Below are positions 36,026-45,783 of a stretch of 64,000 nt of DNA, in pieces. Under the pieces are notes generated by a model. It made no database searches. It saw nothing but the letters and a program-made list of their open reading frames with translations, and was not told where the DNA came from. Origin of the DNA: Vibrio quintilis (GTDB lineage Bacteria; Pseudomonadota; Gammaproteobacteria; Enterobacterales; Vibrionaceae); NCBI RefSeq assembly GCF_024529975.1, contig NZ_AP024898.1:1364001-1428000 (forward strand), in the 5' to 3' direction. A program made the translations under genes and the position numbers. Within the stretch, counting starts at the first letter, position 1; the number at the start of each line of letters is the position of its first letter.

Positions 36026-36595
36026 ATGAATACCATCACCGATTTAGTTACTCAATTAAATTCAGCCACTCAGGCACTGAAAGATCATCGGCAGGATTGC
36101 GCGACAAAGACCAGAAGAGTGAGAGAACTGGAAAGTAAACTGGCTCTTCTGAAAGGCGACGTATTATCCAGAGAAACAGAAATTAATTCACTTTTTGAAC
36201 CTTCCGATGTGGAAACCGCAAAAACCGAATTACTCAAAGCAACAGAGAGTGTCAAGTCTTGTGAGAAGGCGATAGAAAATCTCCAGAACTTTCTGAAAAT
36301 TACCTCAGTGTCGATATCTTCCAATATTTCCGGACAGATCTCCGAGCTGAAGAAAGAGATTTTTGATGCCAAGAATGATGAACTACTGGAGCAATTATCC
36401 CTGACCGATGAACAAATATCTTTACTCAAAGAGTTTGTTGTTATCAATCAACTCGCGCCTCGGCGGGATTCTTACGGGTATTACATTGGGTCAGCTTTCG
36501 GTGCCAGATATGGAGAACTGAGGGGTGATGAATGGAAGTCTGTAAAGAACGGACTTCTGGAAAAAATGGGATTTCCACCGGAATCAATGAACTGA
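36026..36595 (+). CDS. coiled-coil protein, unknown function
   Basis: 189 residues. About residues 1-135 are predicted coiled coil (KTRRVRELESKLALLKGDVL and similar). The C-terminal 40 residues are Tyr/Gly-rich (DSYGYYIGSAFGARYGELRG). RBS AAGGAT precedes ATG. Not recognised. It lies between the scaffold-like and tail genes. Confidence 0.6.
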   Translation: MNTITDLVTQLNSATQALKDHRQDCATKTRRVRELESKLALLKGDVLSRETEINSLFEPSDVETAKTELLKATESVKSCEKAIENLQNFLKITSVSISSNISGQISELKKEIFDAKNDELLEQLSLTDEQISLLKEFVVINQLAPRRDSYGYYIGSAFGARYGELRGDEWKSVKNGLLEKMGFPPESMN

Positions 36596-36698
36596 TTTTT
36601 GAGGAAAAAGTAACCGGATAACAATAAAACCAGCCGTTTATTGCATCCGGTTTATTTCCCGGACATCTTGGTACTGAACGAATTAAGAGGAAACTATC

Positions 36699-37058
36699 AT
36701 GTTTATTTTTCAGCAAGAGCGACTGATAAAAGACTGGCCTGCACAAATCATTCTACCTGTGGATGGTGGGCGGACACTCCAGGAAAATATCACGTTGGAT
36801 CTGATGATTTTAAATGCATCTTCCAGTTATAAAGTACTTCAGGGAGATGAAAATATATTCAGACAAGTGATCTGTGGTTGGTCAGGGATTGTTAATACTG
36901 AAGGCGAATCTCTGGAGTTTAATGAAACAAATCGCGAGCTCTTGCTTGAAGATCCTTTCTTTATTATAGCCGCTGCCCGTGCCTATCAGCAGGCTGCCGG
37001 AGGAATTGCTGCAAACAATATACATCCGGACAGGATAAATCAGAAATATGATTCGTAG
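36699..37058 (+). CDS. phage tail assembly chaperone-like protein
   Basis: 119 residues. RQVICGWSGIVNTEGESLEF then NRELLLEDPFFIIAAARAYQ follows the pattern of tail assembly chaperones (W near a dG turn, then an FxE..L.LL..P segment) encoded just before tape measure genes. Such chaperones coat the tape measure during tail assembly. No programmed frameshift site was obvious to me. RBS AAGAGGAAA precedes ATG 36699. Confidence 0.62.
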   Translation: MFIFQQERLIKDWPAQIILPVDGGRTLQENITLDLMILNASSSYKVLQGDENIFRQVICGWSGIVNTEGESLEFNETNRELLLEDPFFIIAAARAYQQAAGGIAANNIHPDRINQKYDS

Positions 37059-37111
37059 GCGATATACATTTGACAAAATGAATACGACACAAAATGCTTT
37101 AAGGCCGGGCC

Positions 37112-40100
37112 ATGAATACTAATGATCTGAAATTTACACTTCGTTTTAACGCCGAGAACAAGGAATTTATCGGTCAGGTGCGTGCGGCAGCGGGTTCCGT
37201 GGATTCACTGGGGACGCATTCCACAACCACCGGGAAAAAGTTAAACGCACTGGCGAGGGAAACTCAGACCGCCGGGGCCGGTTTTGGTTCGCTGGCCGGG
37301 AAAATCACCGGACTGGTCGGCGGATTCTCTGCCCTGATGGCCGCCAATGATGCAAAAGATAAACTCGGACAATATCAAGATATCCGCACCCAAATTACCG
37401 CATTAGTCGGCGGTCAGCAGCAATGGATTGAGACAGAGCAATATCTGAATCAAGTGGCTGAAGACCACAACAAAACACTGCTGGATATGGCGGGTAACTA
37501 TTCCAGACTTGCTGTACTTCAGGAAGCGGGCCTGACCACTCAGAAAGAAACCCGCAGTATTTTTGAAGGCATGAGCAACGCACAAAGCCAGCTCGGCGCA
37601 AGTTCCGCGCAACTGGAACAGGCAATGTATGGTTTGTCTCAGGCGATTTCTTCCCCGGTAGTTCACGCGGAAGAACTGAATCAGGTGGTGGAACCGCTGC
37701 CCGGTTTGCTGAATAAGCTGGATAAAGCGGCAGGGCTTCAGTCCGGTGGATTTCGCAAAATGGTGAACAACGGCAAAGTGACCAGCAAATTCTTTAAAGA
37801 CACACTGGTGAAAGCCCTGAATGAATATCAGGGCGCAGCCGCCAGAACGGCCAGTAACATCACCGCGCAACAGGCTGAGCTGACCCGCGCTTATCAGCAA
37901 ATGGTCGTCGCCTATGAGCAGCCCATTTCTGAGGTGTTTGGCACCTCTGTTAAAGCATCTTCATCCGTCCTGCGGGCCTTTGCCGACAATGCCGAAACCG
38001 TGTCTTCCGTGATTGGCGTGACGCTGGCCGCGGCGGCGGGCCGCGGTGCTGTAGCCGTTGGTGCACTCACCAGAGAAAAGATCGGGAATACGATTTCAGC
38101 CCGCCAGAAGCTGCAAGCAACTGTTGCGGAAACACAAGCGACGATTGCAGAAACACAGGCAGAATTGGCCGCAACACAGGCCGAAATCCGCCATTTAGAG
38201 GCGATGCAACTGTCGAATAACCAGAAATTCCGGGCGACAGGTGCGGAAGCTTCACTGACCGCGGCACGTATCAGGGAAACCGCTATCACCAACACGCTCA
38301 CGGCAGCACAAACCCGGCTGAATCTCGTCACCCGTGCCAGCACGTCGGTGATGGGGCTGCTGGGTGGCCCTGTGGGTGTGGTGATGATGGCCGCTGCCGC
38401 CCTGAGCTATTTTGCCACGGTGGCCGACAACACCAAAAAGCCCACCGAAGCGCTCAATGATGAAGTCAGTCAGTTTGTGAAATCGTTTCAGGACGTCAAT
38501 CAGGCAGGTAAACAGGTGGCGCTGAAAAAGCTCGGTCAGGATGCCATGACAGCCCGCTTAGAGCTTGCAAAAACTCAAATTGAACTCAGAAAACTGACCA
38601 GTGAACTGGTCTATATGCCTACCGGCCAGCGGGCTATGGCCCAGCGTGAGCTGATGATTCTGCAACACCGGGTCGAAAAACTGAACAATCAGATTGCGGC
38701 AGCGGGTAAAAAGTCTCAGGCATTGCTGGCGCTGAAGATGGACAAGATCAGTGAAAACAACAGCCAGCAGCAAACAGACGATGATCAGGCAAAACAGAAA
38801 GCCATCGACAGCGGTAAAAAACTGCTGGCAAACCTGCAAAAACAAGTCGCCCTGTACGGCCAGACCTCACAGGTTGCCAAAGTCCGCTATGAGACTGAAC
38901 ACGGCTCGTTGCAGGGAATTAATGATCAGCTGAAGAAGCAACTGTTGCTTCAGGCGCAGCTGCTGGATGAAAAAGCAGGCAAGACAAAGACACAGAATAC
39001 TGACGTGACCAGTTTCTACGCCCAGACCGATGAGATGGAAAGCGCCTGGCTGAAACGGCTGGCCATGGAAGCGGCGATGGAAAACAAAGCGGTGGTTGAA
39101 GAAAACTATGCCTATAACCAGCGGCTGGACAATCTGAAATCGATGCATGATAAGGCGGTGGTGGCGGCGCAGGACAATAAAGCCGAGCTGGCCGCGATTG
39201 AAGCGGAATATCAATACCAGCAGGAGATTGCCGAATCCGACCATCAGGCCCGCATCCACGAGATTCAGAAAAGTATCCAGGCACAGAAAGAAGAAGACAA
39301 CAAAAGTTACTGGGAGCGCTATTTAGACAGCGCGAAGCAGAATCTGACTGACTTTGATGATCTGGCAGCATCGACGATTGACAGCTTTTCATCCGGGATG
39401 GGTAGCGCTTTTGAATCAATGATTTTTGATGCAGACAGTCTGGGTGATGCGATGTTTAATCTTGCCTCTGGTATGGCACGTAGTATCGTTAATGCTCTGG
39501 GTAAAATGGCAGCGCAGTGGCTGGCGTATCAGGCTGTACAGATGTTGGTTGATTCACAGGCCAACAGTATGAAAGCTATTCAGGTGTCAACCGATGCGCA
39601 AATCCAGTCTCAAATGGCCGGATTAAATGCGTATTCATCAACAGCAGCGATTCCTATTACTGGCCCCGCATTAGCTCCCGCTGCAATGACCGCAGCGTTA
39701 GCAGCTACTCAGCCAGTTGCGGCCACTATTCAGACTCTTGCTTTCAGTGGAATTACCGGACAGGCCCATGACGGGATTGGTCGTGTACCAACAAGTAATG
39801 AAGGTACGTGGTTACTTCGGGCTGATGAGATGGTTTTGAACCCCGGACAAGCCGAAGACTTTCGCTGGATGGTTGATGCTCTGCAACAAATGAAGCAATC
39901 TCTTAGTGCAAATGTTTCCGGAAGTGGAAGAAACTCAGAAAGAGCAAAAGACAAAGCAATTGTAATTAATTGCTACGGGGTCACAAAAGATGCTGTTAAT
40001 ACTTCAGTAACAGAAACTAGTGACACAGTTATGATTGATATTATCGTGAATAAAGCAGTAGATAAGTCACTAAAGGCTGTTTATTCAGATTTTGACAATG

Positions 40101-40138
40101 GAGGCCCCATATCTCGTAGAGCTAAAAATTCAGGATAA
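37112..40138 (+). CDS. phage tail tape measure protein
   Basis: 1008 residues. The N-terminal tape-measure domain begins NDLKFTLRFNAENKEFIGQV and contains TLLDMAGNYSRLAVLQEAGL and AMYGLSQAISSPVVHAEELN. Long coiled coils (about 330-410, 480-560, 610-760) with a hydrophobic segment STSVMGLLGGPVGVVMMAAA (about residues 410-430) follow. A C-terminal helical part includes YWERYLDSAKQNL. By the usual rule of about 0.15 nm per residue it would set a tail of roughly 150 nm. It is the last gene of the element; only 73 bp separate its stop from the right end. The last 180 residues have more AT-rich codons than the centre. Confidence 0.88.
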   Translation: MNTNDLKFTLRFNAENKEFIGQVRAAAGSVDSLGTHSTTTGKKLNALARETQTAGAGFGSLAGKITGLVGGFSALMAANDAKDKLGQYQDIRTQITALVGGQQQWIETEQYLNQVAEDHNKTLLDMAGNYSRLAVLQEAGLTTQKETRSIFEGMSNAQSQLGASSAQLEQAMYGLSQAISSPVVHAEELNQVVEPLPGLLNKLDKAAGLQSGGFRKMVNNGKVTSKFFKDTLVKALNEYQGAAARTASNITAQQAELTRAYQQMVVAYEQPISEVFGTSVKASSSVLRAFADNAETVSSVIGVTLAAAAGRGAVAVGALTREKIGNTISARQKLQATVAETQATIAETQAELAATQAEIRHLEAMQLSNNQKFRATGAEASLTAARIRETAITNTLTAAQTRLNLVTRASTSVMGLLGGPVGVVMMAAAALSYFATVADNTKKPTEALNDEVSQFVKSFQDVNQAGKQVALKKLGQDAMTARLELAKTQIELRKLTSELVYMPTGQRAMAQRELMILQHRVEKLNNQIAAAGKKSQALLALKMDKISENNSQQQTDDDQAKQKAIDSGKKLLANLQKQVALYGQTSQVAKVRYETEHGSLQGINDQLKKQLLLQAQLLDEKAGKTKTQNTDVTSFYAQTDEMESAWLKRLAMEAAMENKAVVEENYAYNQRLDNLKSMHDKAVVAAQDNKAELAAIEAEYQYQQEIAESDHQARIHEIQKSIQAQKEEDNKSYWERYLDSAKQNLTDFDDLAASTIDSFSSGMGSAFESMIFDADSLGDAMFNLASGMARSIVNALGKMAAQWLAYQAVQMLVDSQANSMKAIQVSTDAQIQSQMAGLNAYSSTAAIPITGPALAPAAMTAALAATQPVAATIQTLAFSGITGQAHDGIGRVPTSNEGTWLLRADEMVLNPGQAEDFRWMVDALQQMKQSLSANVSGSGRNSERAKDKAIVINCYGVTKDAVNTSVTETSDTVMIDIIVNKAVDKSLKAVYSDFDNGGPISRRAKNSG

Positions 40139-40161
40139 CCGTCCCATTATATGAGATAGCG

Positions 40162-40211
40162 AGAAATAGAATTATCTTGAATTTCAGGCTAAATTATCTC
40201 GGCGCGCTACA
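40162..40211 (-). repeat. right end of Mu-like element with transposase sites
   Basis: Read inward from 40211 it begins TGTAGCGCGCCGAGATAAT, then a second TCAAGATAATTC. The AGATAAT words sit at the same offsets from the terminus as at the left end. Confidence 0.85.
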
Positions 40212-40217
40212 ACAACC
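40212..40217. repeat. target-site duplication, right copy (ACAACC)
   Basis: Identical to 28398-28403; follows the right terminus TACA. Confidence 0.85.
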
Positions 40218-40991
40218 CTTTATCTTGAGAATAAGGGTCATATCGAGGGCATTGCTACAATCACCAAAAACAGCTTTCATCCGGAATATGATCATTTATA
40301 CCTGGCCACAGATACAACAAATCGCAAGCTGGTTGACACACTTTATGCCAGCTTAATCGGCCCCCGGTCTGATTCTGTGACACCATTGCAAATACGGGTA
40401 AATCAAGGAGACGCTGTCAATTTAAGCAGTTTCTTCAAAACGCATGATTTTTCACTGACTCTGCAAAACGAATGCCCGCAAATCAACATTGAAAAAAGCC
40501 TTCAGAACCGGACAAAACAAAATGTACCTGCGGAGTTTCACATCAAAAAGTACAGTGATCTCAATACAACAGAATCTGATTTACTCCGAAAGTTTCGTCT
40601 TAGTGGCTATGTGAAGACACACTTCTGGAGCCCGCCAGTACACGTGGGTAGTGACATCTGGAAACACACTGATCTAACGCATCACGATAAACAGATTTCA
40701 TGGGCGGTATTGAAAGGAAACCAGATTATTCTATGCTCCGATGCCCATTTATATGACGATGAAGTCTGGCTGGGCTGGGGATGGCACAATGACAGTGATG
40801 AATATACAGGAGCCATTCACCAACTATGGTCAAAGGTTCTCCGCTTACAGTTACGGTTTTGTCAGAATTCGGGAAAAGCACTATTTGGTGAATTTGATTC
40901 CCTGGATAAATACGGGCAATTCAAAAGCAGGCTGCTTGTACACCAAACTCAGAATACCAGTTATATTTATCAACAAAAATCAGAGCGTTAG
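40218..40991 (+). pseudogene. GNAT-like gene, 3' fragment cut by the Mu-like element
   Basis: The frame is open from 40170 without a start codon and continues to 40991; a GTG at 40377 is only internal. The joined protein (with 28284-28403) reads through the junction as SSKKGTTLYLENKGHIEGIA, giving a GNAT-like N-terminal fold (GHIEGIATI) and a second acetyltransferase-like half (VPAEFHIKKYSDLN ... WAVLKGNQIILCSDAHL). It is therefore an inactivated, probably two-domain, GNAT of about 297 residues with no recognised substrate. Confidence 0.85.
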
Positions 40992-41381
40992 TGAAAGCTT
41001 CAGAATTTGAATTTCATGGTGATGAATGAGAACCGGCTCATGACAAGAGTTTATTCAGCCGACTGTCCCTGCTAATTCACTATTCCTTACATGACAGTTT
41101 AGAATTCTGGGGACATACTCTTTACGCCAAAACGCAAATTGTCATACTCATGCAACACCCACTCTCTGGTGATTTACGCTCCAAAAATGCCATAACTCTA
41201 ACATCATCAATAAGATAATTGCTCAAATACCCAGTAATTCAAATGCACTTGCTCGCTGAAAGCGGATACTTTGAATAGACACACATAACTTTTATGGTTT
41301 TCATTGACCATTTCATGATGGATGTGACCAAAGGTGAATTTGCAACGAGTTTATATCAATGATGCTTGTATTCGGTATGTA

Positions 41382-41460
41382 TTCCCACGGAGGACCGTGG
41401 GAACAAGGGGTATCATGGTGATTTTTGGCTCGATATGCATTCCCACGCGGAGCGTGGGAA
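41382..41460. repeat. two TTCCCACG palindromes
   Basis: TTCCCACGG-AGGA-CCGTGGGAA (41382-41403) and TTCCCACGC-GGA-GCGTGGGAA (41440-41460), 37 bp apart, each flanked by AAC(A/G)AGG. They are a REP-like palindrome of a kind seen in several gammaproteobacteria. They lie in the 40992-41740 gap. That gap also holds CTGTCCC elements (41063, 41112) and, around 41575-41710, a sequence with an open frame AQKDVFGSFWRLPKGAGARS that has no start and resembles nothing I can name. Confidence 0.75.
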
Positions 41461-41740
41461 CGAGGAGAAAAAACACAGCTAAATTGATCGTTGCTCAAAG
41501 GAGATACTTTCAGGAAGAAAGTATCAGATTTGTCAGCGCATGGACGCGCTTACAAATCGCTCCTGCCCAATGCGTGACCAAGCCCAAAAAGACGTTTTTG
41601 GTTCCTTTTGGCGTCTACCAAAAGGAGCTGGGGCGCGTTCGGTGCAGCCTGTAGTAACCGAAGAACCCTATAGCGCAACAAACCATCCCAGCGAAGCTAA
41701 ATACACCAACATATGAGGAGTGTGTCCCCGATAGCTTGGC

Positions 41741-42460
41741 TCATAACAAGTCATTTTTTTGATACCGCCGCACTAATCCATCCAGAAACTGATACAACAA
41801 TCGATTCATTGCCACCGTATCGAATGAGCGGATTTCTTCGGGCGTTTGTACCCATTTTTCAGCCAGCAATCTGTCATCAAAAGCCGAATCAATCAGATCA
41901 GGAATACTTTCCGGCGTGAATTCCAGATGACACTGGAAACCATACACGATGTCGGAATATGCCACGATTTGTCCCGGACAACCTTCACTGGATGCGATGA
42001 CTTTTGAATCAGGCAGAAGGCCCGGCATATCACTGTGCCAGTGACCGACTATTTCAGTCAGGCGGAAATGCCCGAACAAAGGATGTTTCTGCCCGTCGGA
42101 TGTCAGCGTAATCGGATAATAGCCGATTTCTTTTTCCGGACTATGCGCAAAGTCAGCCCCGAGCGCCTGCCCGGTCAGTTGCGCGCCCAGACAAACACCC
42201 ACAACGGCTTTCCCCGCCGCAATACATCGCCCGATAAAACGACTCTCTTCCTCTGCATTAAAATATGCACATTCTGCGACAGTGGTCAGCGGGGATTGTG
42301 GTCCGCCCAAAACCACCAGCAGATCAAACCCGGTATTTTCAGGCAGTTTGTCACCCCGGTATAAGTGTGTGGCTGTCTGGTGGAATTCTCTCTCCCCGGC
42401 CCAGTCAACAAACGCACCCGGCCCTTCGTAAGACTCATGAATCACATAGTGAATATGCAT
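41741..42460 (-). CDS. class I glutamine amidotransferase-like protein
   Basis: 239 residues from ATG 42460 (MHIHYVIHESYEGPGAF); the codon at 42481 is possible but lacks family precedent. The glutaminase triad is present: Cys in VVGVCLGAQLTGQ and His-Glu in QCHLEFTPE. Stand-alone members of this group (GMP synthase-like, YagE/GuaA-like) act on glutamine or gamma-glutamyl compounds. Divergent from an AraC gene 100 bp away, its likely regulator. Confidence 0.82.
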   Translation of the reverse strand: MHIHYVIHESYEGPGAFVDWAGEREFHQTATHLYRGDKLPENTGFDLLVVLGGPQSPLTTVAECAYFNAEEESRFIGRCIAAGKAVVGVCLGAQLTGQALGADFAHSPEKEIGYYPITLTSDGQKHPLFGHFRLTEIVGHWHSDMPGLLPDSKVIASSEGCPGQIVAYSDIVYGFQCHLEFTPESIPDLIDSAFDDRLLAEKWVQTPEEIRSFDTVAMNRLLYQFLDGLVRRYQKNDLL

Positions 42461-42560
42461 TGAATTTTCCTCTTCAATCATTAACAGGCAACTATGCTAT
42501 ATCAAACTGAAATGACCTGATTTATATTATCAGCCATTAAACATCGATAAGCCGCCAGGA

Positions 42561-43382
42561 ATGCAAGCAAACGACCTCATACAAAATAATCCGGGTAAAC
42601 AAGTCATCACGAGAAAGATACAGATGCCCTCTCACTATATCGATGACCGGCACACGCACCCATGGCATCAAATCATCTTCCCCCTGACGGGATTATTGCA
42701 ATCAGAGTTTACGCCACCAGAAATTGAGAAAGAGAAAGATAATGAGGACAGGCGCGTCATTGTTCCGCACAATGCCATGCTCTTCATCCCTGCGAATACC
42801 GCGCATAAATCAGTTGCTGTGACCGATACTCAATTTCTGGCCGTTTATCTCAATCCGGCCGGTGTGGTGACATATCCAACGCAGCCAAAATCCTGCCGGG
42901 TTACCCCTTTTATCAAAGAATTAATCCTGCTGTTATTTGATGAAAACCCACACTATCAGGCCGAAAATATTCTCACCGGTTTACTGACCGTGTTAAGTGA
43001 TCAAATCGATATCGCTACCACTTATGAGATTCCATTACTGATTCCCAGCGACAGAAGGCTGCAGTCAATCTTCACTCAGCTGCAAAAGCAACCGGATTTG
43101 AAGCTCTCACTGGCAGAATGGGCAACAAAAGCCGGAGCTTCCGAACGAACCTTATCCAGACTTTGCGCGAAAGAGTTTCATCAGTCATTTGCGCTGTGGC
43201 GGCAAAATATCAGGTTAGTTTTATCACTCCGGTTATTAGATTCCGGCCGGTCAATTCAGGAGATTGCCCTGGAGTCAGGCTATACGTCGGATTCTGCTTA
43301 CATTCATGCATTTAAGGGCATTTTCGGCCTGACACCCAGCCGCTATCGCAGGGATCATTTATCGCCGCGGGCAGATGATTAG
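42561..43382 (+). CDS. AraC-family regulator with cupin N-terminus
   Basis: 273 residues. The N-terminal cupin (RHTHPWHQIIFPLTGLLQ, metal-type His residues) is followed by a C-terminal AraC HTH (LSLAEWATKAGASERTLSRL, then IQEIALESGYTSDSAYIHAF and the terminal GLTPSRYRRD). It belongs to the group with a short cupin sensor, often controlling a neighbouring transporter or enzyme; the divergent amidotransferase gene is the natural target. Confidence 0.82.
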   Translation: MQANDLIQNNPGKQVITRKIQMPSHYIDDRHTHPWHQIIFPLTGLLQSEFTPPEIEKEKDNEDRRVIVPHNAMLFIPANTAHKSVAVTDTQFLAVYLNPAGVVTYPTQPKSCRVTPFIKELILLLFDENPHYQAENILTGLLTVLSDQIDIATTYEIPLLIPSDRRLQSIFTQLQKQPDLKLSLAEWATKAGASERTLSRLCAKEFHQSFALWRQNIRLVLSLRLLDSGRSIQEIALESGYTSDSAYIHAFKGIFGLTPSRYRRDHLSPRADD

Positions 43383-43399
43383 CAGAGCCTGCCGGGTTG

Positions 43400-43452
43400 A
43401 GTGTTTGTCGTGACTGTCCCCGGTATTGCGGTGACTGTCCCCTGTATTGTCT
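43400..43452. repeat. CTGTCCC element pair
   Basis: CGTGACTGTCCCCGGTATTG and GGTGACTGTCCCCTGTATTG, two near-identical copies in tandem between the AraC gene and the pirin gene. Confidence 0.65.
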
Positions 43453-43552
43453 CTTCAGTTTTTTTGACAAAGAAGCTCAAACGCATTTGCTCCTCATCCG
43501 GAATAACATTGTCTACAGTGAACCTTATCAACAGCACAAAAAATGAGAGTGA

Positions 43553-44416
43553 ATGATGCCTTCCCCGAAAACAATACGACATATCAGACCCGCGCAACCG
43601 ACTTCAGACGGTGATGGTGTAAAAATTCGCCGGATTGCCGGGTTCGGACAACCGGATTTTTCACCATTTCTGATGATCGATGAGTTGAAATCAGAAACAC
43701 GTGCGGATTACGTCGGCGGATTTCCGCCCCACCCACACCGGGGTATTGAAACCTTAACGTATATGTTACAGGGGCATTTTCAGCATCGTGATCATATGGG
43801 CAATGTGGGTGAACTCAAATCAGGCGGTGCACAATGGATGGCCGCAGGACGGGGGGTGATTCACAGTGAAATGCCGGTGATGGAAAACGGTGCGCTGCAT
43901 GGTTTTCAGATTTGGATCAACCAACCGGCTAAAAGTAAAATGCTACCCGCCCAATACCATGATTTTCAAACGGATGTGATTGCCGAATATTCACAGGATG
44001 ATCTTGGGGTCGTCCGGGTCATTGCCGGAGAGGCGACTGTCGGCAATCAGCGTATCAGCGGACCGCTGCAAAATACCGGTGTCCCTGTGTTGGTCAGTGA
44101 CTGGCGGGCGACCCGTCAGCAGCAGCTGGCCCTCGGCGTATCAGCAGCTTTTCAGGCGATGCTCTATGTGTATCGTGGTGAGATTAAAATCAGCGGCCAG
44201 ACCGTTTCTGCCGGGCATTGCGTGTCGCTGTCAGACGGCGATACCATTGAAGCAACCGCTGTCTCAGGGGATGTGGGGAGCCTGATCCTCGCAGGTCAGC
44301 CGATCCATGAGCCAATTGTGCATTACGGGCCATTTGTCATGAACACCATGGAAGAAATCGACCAAACCATCCGCGATTATCAGTCCGGTGCGTTTGAGCG
44401 GTTAATTCGGGAGTAA
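43553..44416 (+). CDS. pirin family protein
   Basis: 287 residues of the bicupin pirin fold. The N-terminal cupin has the metal ligands PPHPHRGIETLTYML and GRGVIHSE; the C-terminal cupin is more degenerate. Bacterial pirins are iron-binding proteins, some with quercetinase activity, others regulators of pyruvate dehydrogenase; no choice is possible here. It starts MMPSPKT; the second Met is equally likely. Confidence 0.88.
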   Translation: MMPSPKTIRHIRPAQPTSDGDGVKIRRIAGFGQPDFSPFLMIDELKSETRADYVGGFPPHPHRGIETLTYMLQGHFQHRDHMGNVGELKSGGAQWMAAGRGVIHSEMPVMENGALHGFQIWINQPAKSKMLPAQYHDFQTDVIAEYSQDDLGVVRVIAGEATVGNQRISGPLQNTGVPVLVSDWRATRQQQLALGVSAAFQAMLYVYRGEIKISGQTVSAGHCVSLSDGDTIEATAVSGDVGSLILAGQPIHEPIVHYGPFVMNTMEEIDQTIRDYQSGAFERLIRE

Positions 44417-44417
44417 C

Positions 44418-44488
44418 CGGTTAATAGGGACACGGTAAACAGGGACAGACGTCATAGCTAATCCGGACAGCTAATCCGGACAGACACC
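44418..44488. repeat. GGGACAG element cluster
   Basis: TTAATAGGGACACGG, AAACAGGGACAGACGTC, and TAATCCGGACAG repeated twice, GCTAATCCGGACAGACACC last. It lies between pirin and phnW. Confidence 0.65.
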
Positions 44489-44644
44489 ATGAACCTCTCC
44501 CGGCAGCCACAATAAAACCTGATACCAAACCTGTAAAATCCGGGGAAAAAATGAAGATTCAGTGAAGAATCCTGCCCGGCCATATCTCTGTACGAAAACG
44601 CTCTTTATAGTGATCCGACGTTGAAGAACAACAGAGATATCCGC

Positions 44645-45754
44645 ATGGAACGAACCGATAACGACTACCTTTTACTGACGCCCGGCCCGCTGACCACCAG
44701 TGCAACGGTCCGCGAAGCGATGCTGAAAGACTGGTGCACCTGGGATGAAGATTACAACACCGGCGTGGTTCAGTGGATCCGCCAGCGGCTGGTGACACTG
44801 GCCACCGGTCAGCCGGGATATTCAGCGGTATTGATTGCAGGAAGCGGCACCGCATCCGTTGAAGCAGTAATCGGCAGCGCCATCCCGGAAAACGGGAAAC
44901 TGCTGGTGATCAACAACGGCGCCTACGGCCAGCGCATCTGTCAGATTGCTGATTATCTTCATATTCCGGTGACTGAACTCAATCGCGGAGAATGCCTTCC
45001 GGCCGACCCGCAAGCCGTTGCTGACCTGCTGGGCAGAGATAAATCCATCACTCATGTCGCCATGGTGCACTGCGAAACCACTACCGGCATGCTGAACCCG
45101 CTCGAAGCGGTTTGTCAGGTGGTGAAACAATCCGGACGGGTGATGATTGTTGATGCCATGTCCAGCTTTGGTGGGATACCGTTAGATACCGGAGCGCTGG
45201 GGATCGACTTTCTGATCTCATCCGCGAATAAATGCATTCAGGGCGTGCCGGGATTCGGATTTATCATTGCCCGCCAACACCGGCTGGAACAATGCCGGAG
45301 ACAGGCCCGCTCTCTGTCACTCGATTTATATGATCAATGGCAGTGTATGGAACAACATCACGGCAAATGGCGGTTTACTTCTCCAACACATACAGTCCGG
45401 GCTTTTCAGCAGGCACTGAAAGAGCTGGAAGCAGAAGGTGGCATTGCAGCCCGGCACCAGCGTTATACGGAGAATCAGCGACGGCTGGTCACCGGCATGC
45501 AGGCATTGGGATTTCGCACTTTACTCCCGCAACAGTGGCATTCACCGATCATCACATCATTCCTGTCGCCATCAGCACCTGCTTATCAGTTCAGAGCTTT
45601 CTATCAGCAGCTCAAACAACGTGGGTTTGTTATTTATCCCGGTAAAGTCTCTGATGCGGACTGTTTCCGCATCGGCAATATCGGGGAGATTTACCCGCAG
45701 GATATCGACCGGCTGTTAATGGCCGTTGCAGATTCAATGGACTGGCAGGAATAG
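44645..45754 (+). CDS. phnW: 2-aminoethylphosphonate-pyruvate transaminase
   Basis: 369 residues from ATG 44645 ([20 protein letters not shown]). The PLP-binding Lys is in [15 protein letters not shown], preceded by the [10 protein letters not shown] substrate-loop segment. PhnW moves the amino group of 2-aminoethylphosphonate to pyruvate, giving phosphonoacetaldehyde and alanine. phnX follows at a spacing of 29 bp, so the pair is a catabolic operon. The N-terminal extension from 44621 lacks a good RBS. Confidence 0.92.
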   Translation: MERTDNDYLLLTPGPLTTSATVREAMLKDWCTWDEDYNTGVVQWIRQRLVTLATGQPGYSAVLIAGSGTASVEAVIGSAIPENGKLLVINNGAYGQRICQIADYLHIPVTELNRGECLPADPQAVADLLGRDKSITHVAMVHCETTTGMLNPLEAVCQVVKQSGRVMIVDAMSSFGGIPLDTGALGIDFLISSANKCIQGVPGFGFIIARQHRLEQCRRQARSLSLDLYDQWQCMEQHHGKWRFTSPTHTVRAFQQALKELEAEGGIAARHQRYTENQRRLVTGMQALGFRTLLPQQWHSPIITSFLSPSAPAYQFRAFYQQLKQRGFVIYPGKVSDADCFRIGNIGEIYPQDIDRLLMAVADSMDWQE

Positions 45755-45783
45755 CCCTGTCTTTCCCCAACCGGAGAAAAAAC

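Larger units (their letters stand above)
28404..40211. mobile_element. 11.8-kb Mu-like transposable element, structurally minimal
   Basis: Both ends start TGTA (inverted at the right) and carry paired AGATAAT sites at identical spacing. ACAACC flanks both sides and removal restores a GNAT frame. Contents in order: repressor (minus), then plus-strand Ner-like, two small regulators, a 323-residue protein, MuA-type transposase, MuB-type ATPase, two small genes and a terminator. A Mor-type activator, scaffold-tail-like protein, coiled-coil protein, tail assembly chaperone and tape measure protein follow. A normal Mu-like phage is about 35-40 kb; portal, terminase, capsid, sheath, baseplate, fibre and lysis genes are all missing. 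The transposition genes look intact. Confidence 0.88.

Noticed and set aside
28404..40211. A complete Mu-like prophage
   Set aside because: No terminase, portal, capsid, sheath, baseplate, fibre or lysis genes, and only 73 bp lie between the tape measure stop and the right end.
40377..40991. A stand-alone gene starting at GTG 40377
   Set aside because: The frame is open far upstream without a start and joins exactly to the 5' piece at 28284; it is the cut end of one gene.
41575..41710. Short coding frame AQKDVFGSFWRLPKGAG in the gap
   Set aside because: No start codon or RBS; kept only as a remark in the repeat entry at 41382.
43379..43597. Minus-strand ORF between AraC and pirin genes
   Set aside because: It covers CTGTCCC elements, overlaps the pirin start and has no homology signal.
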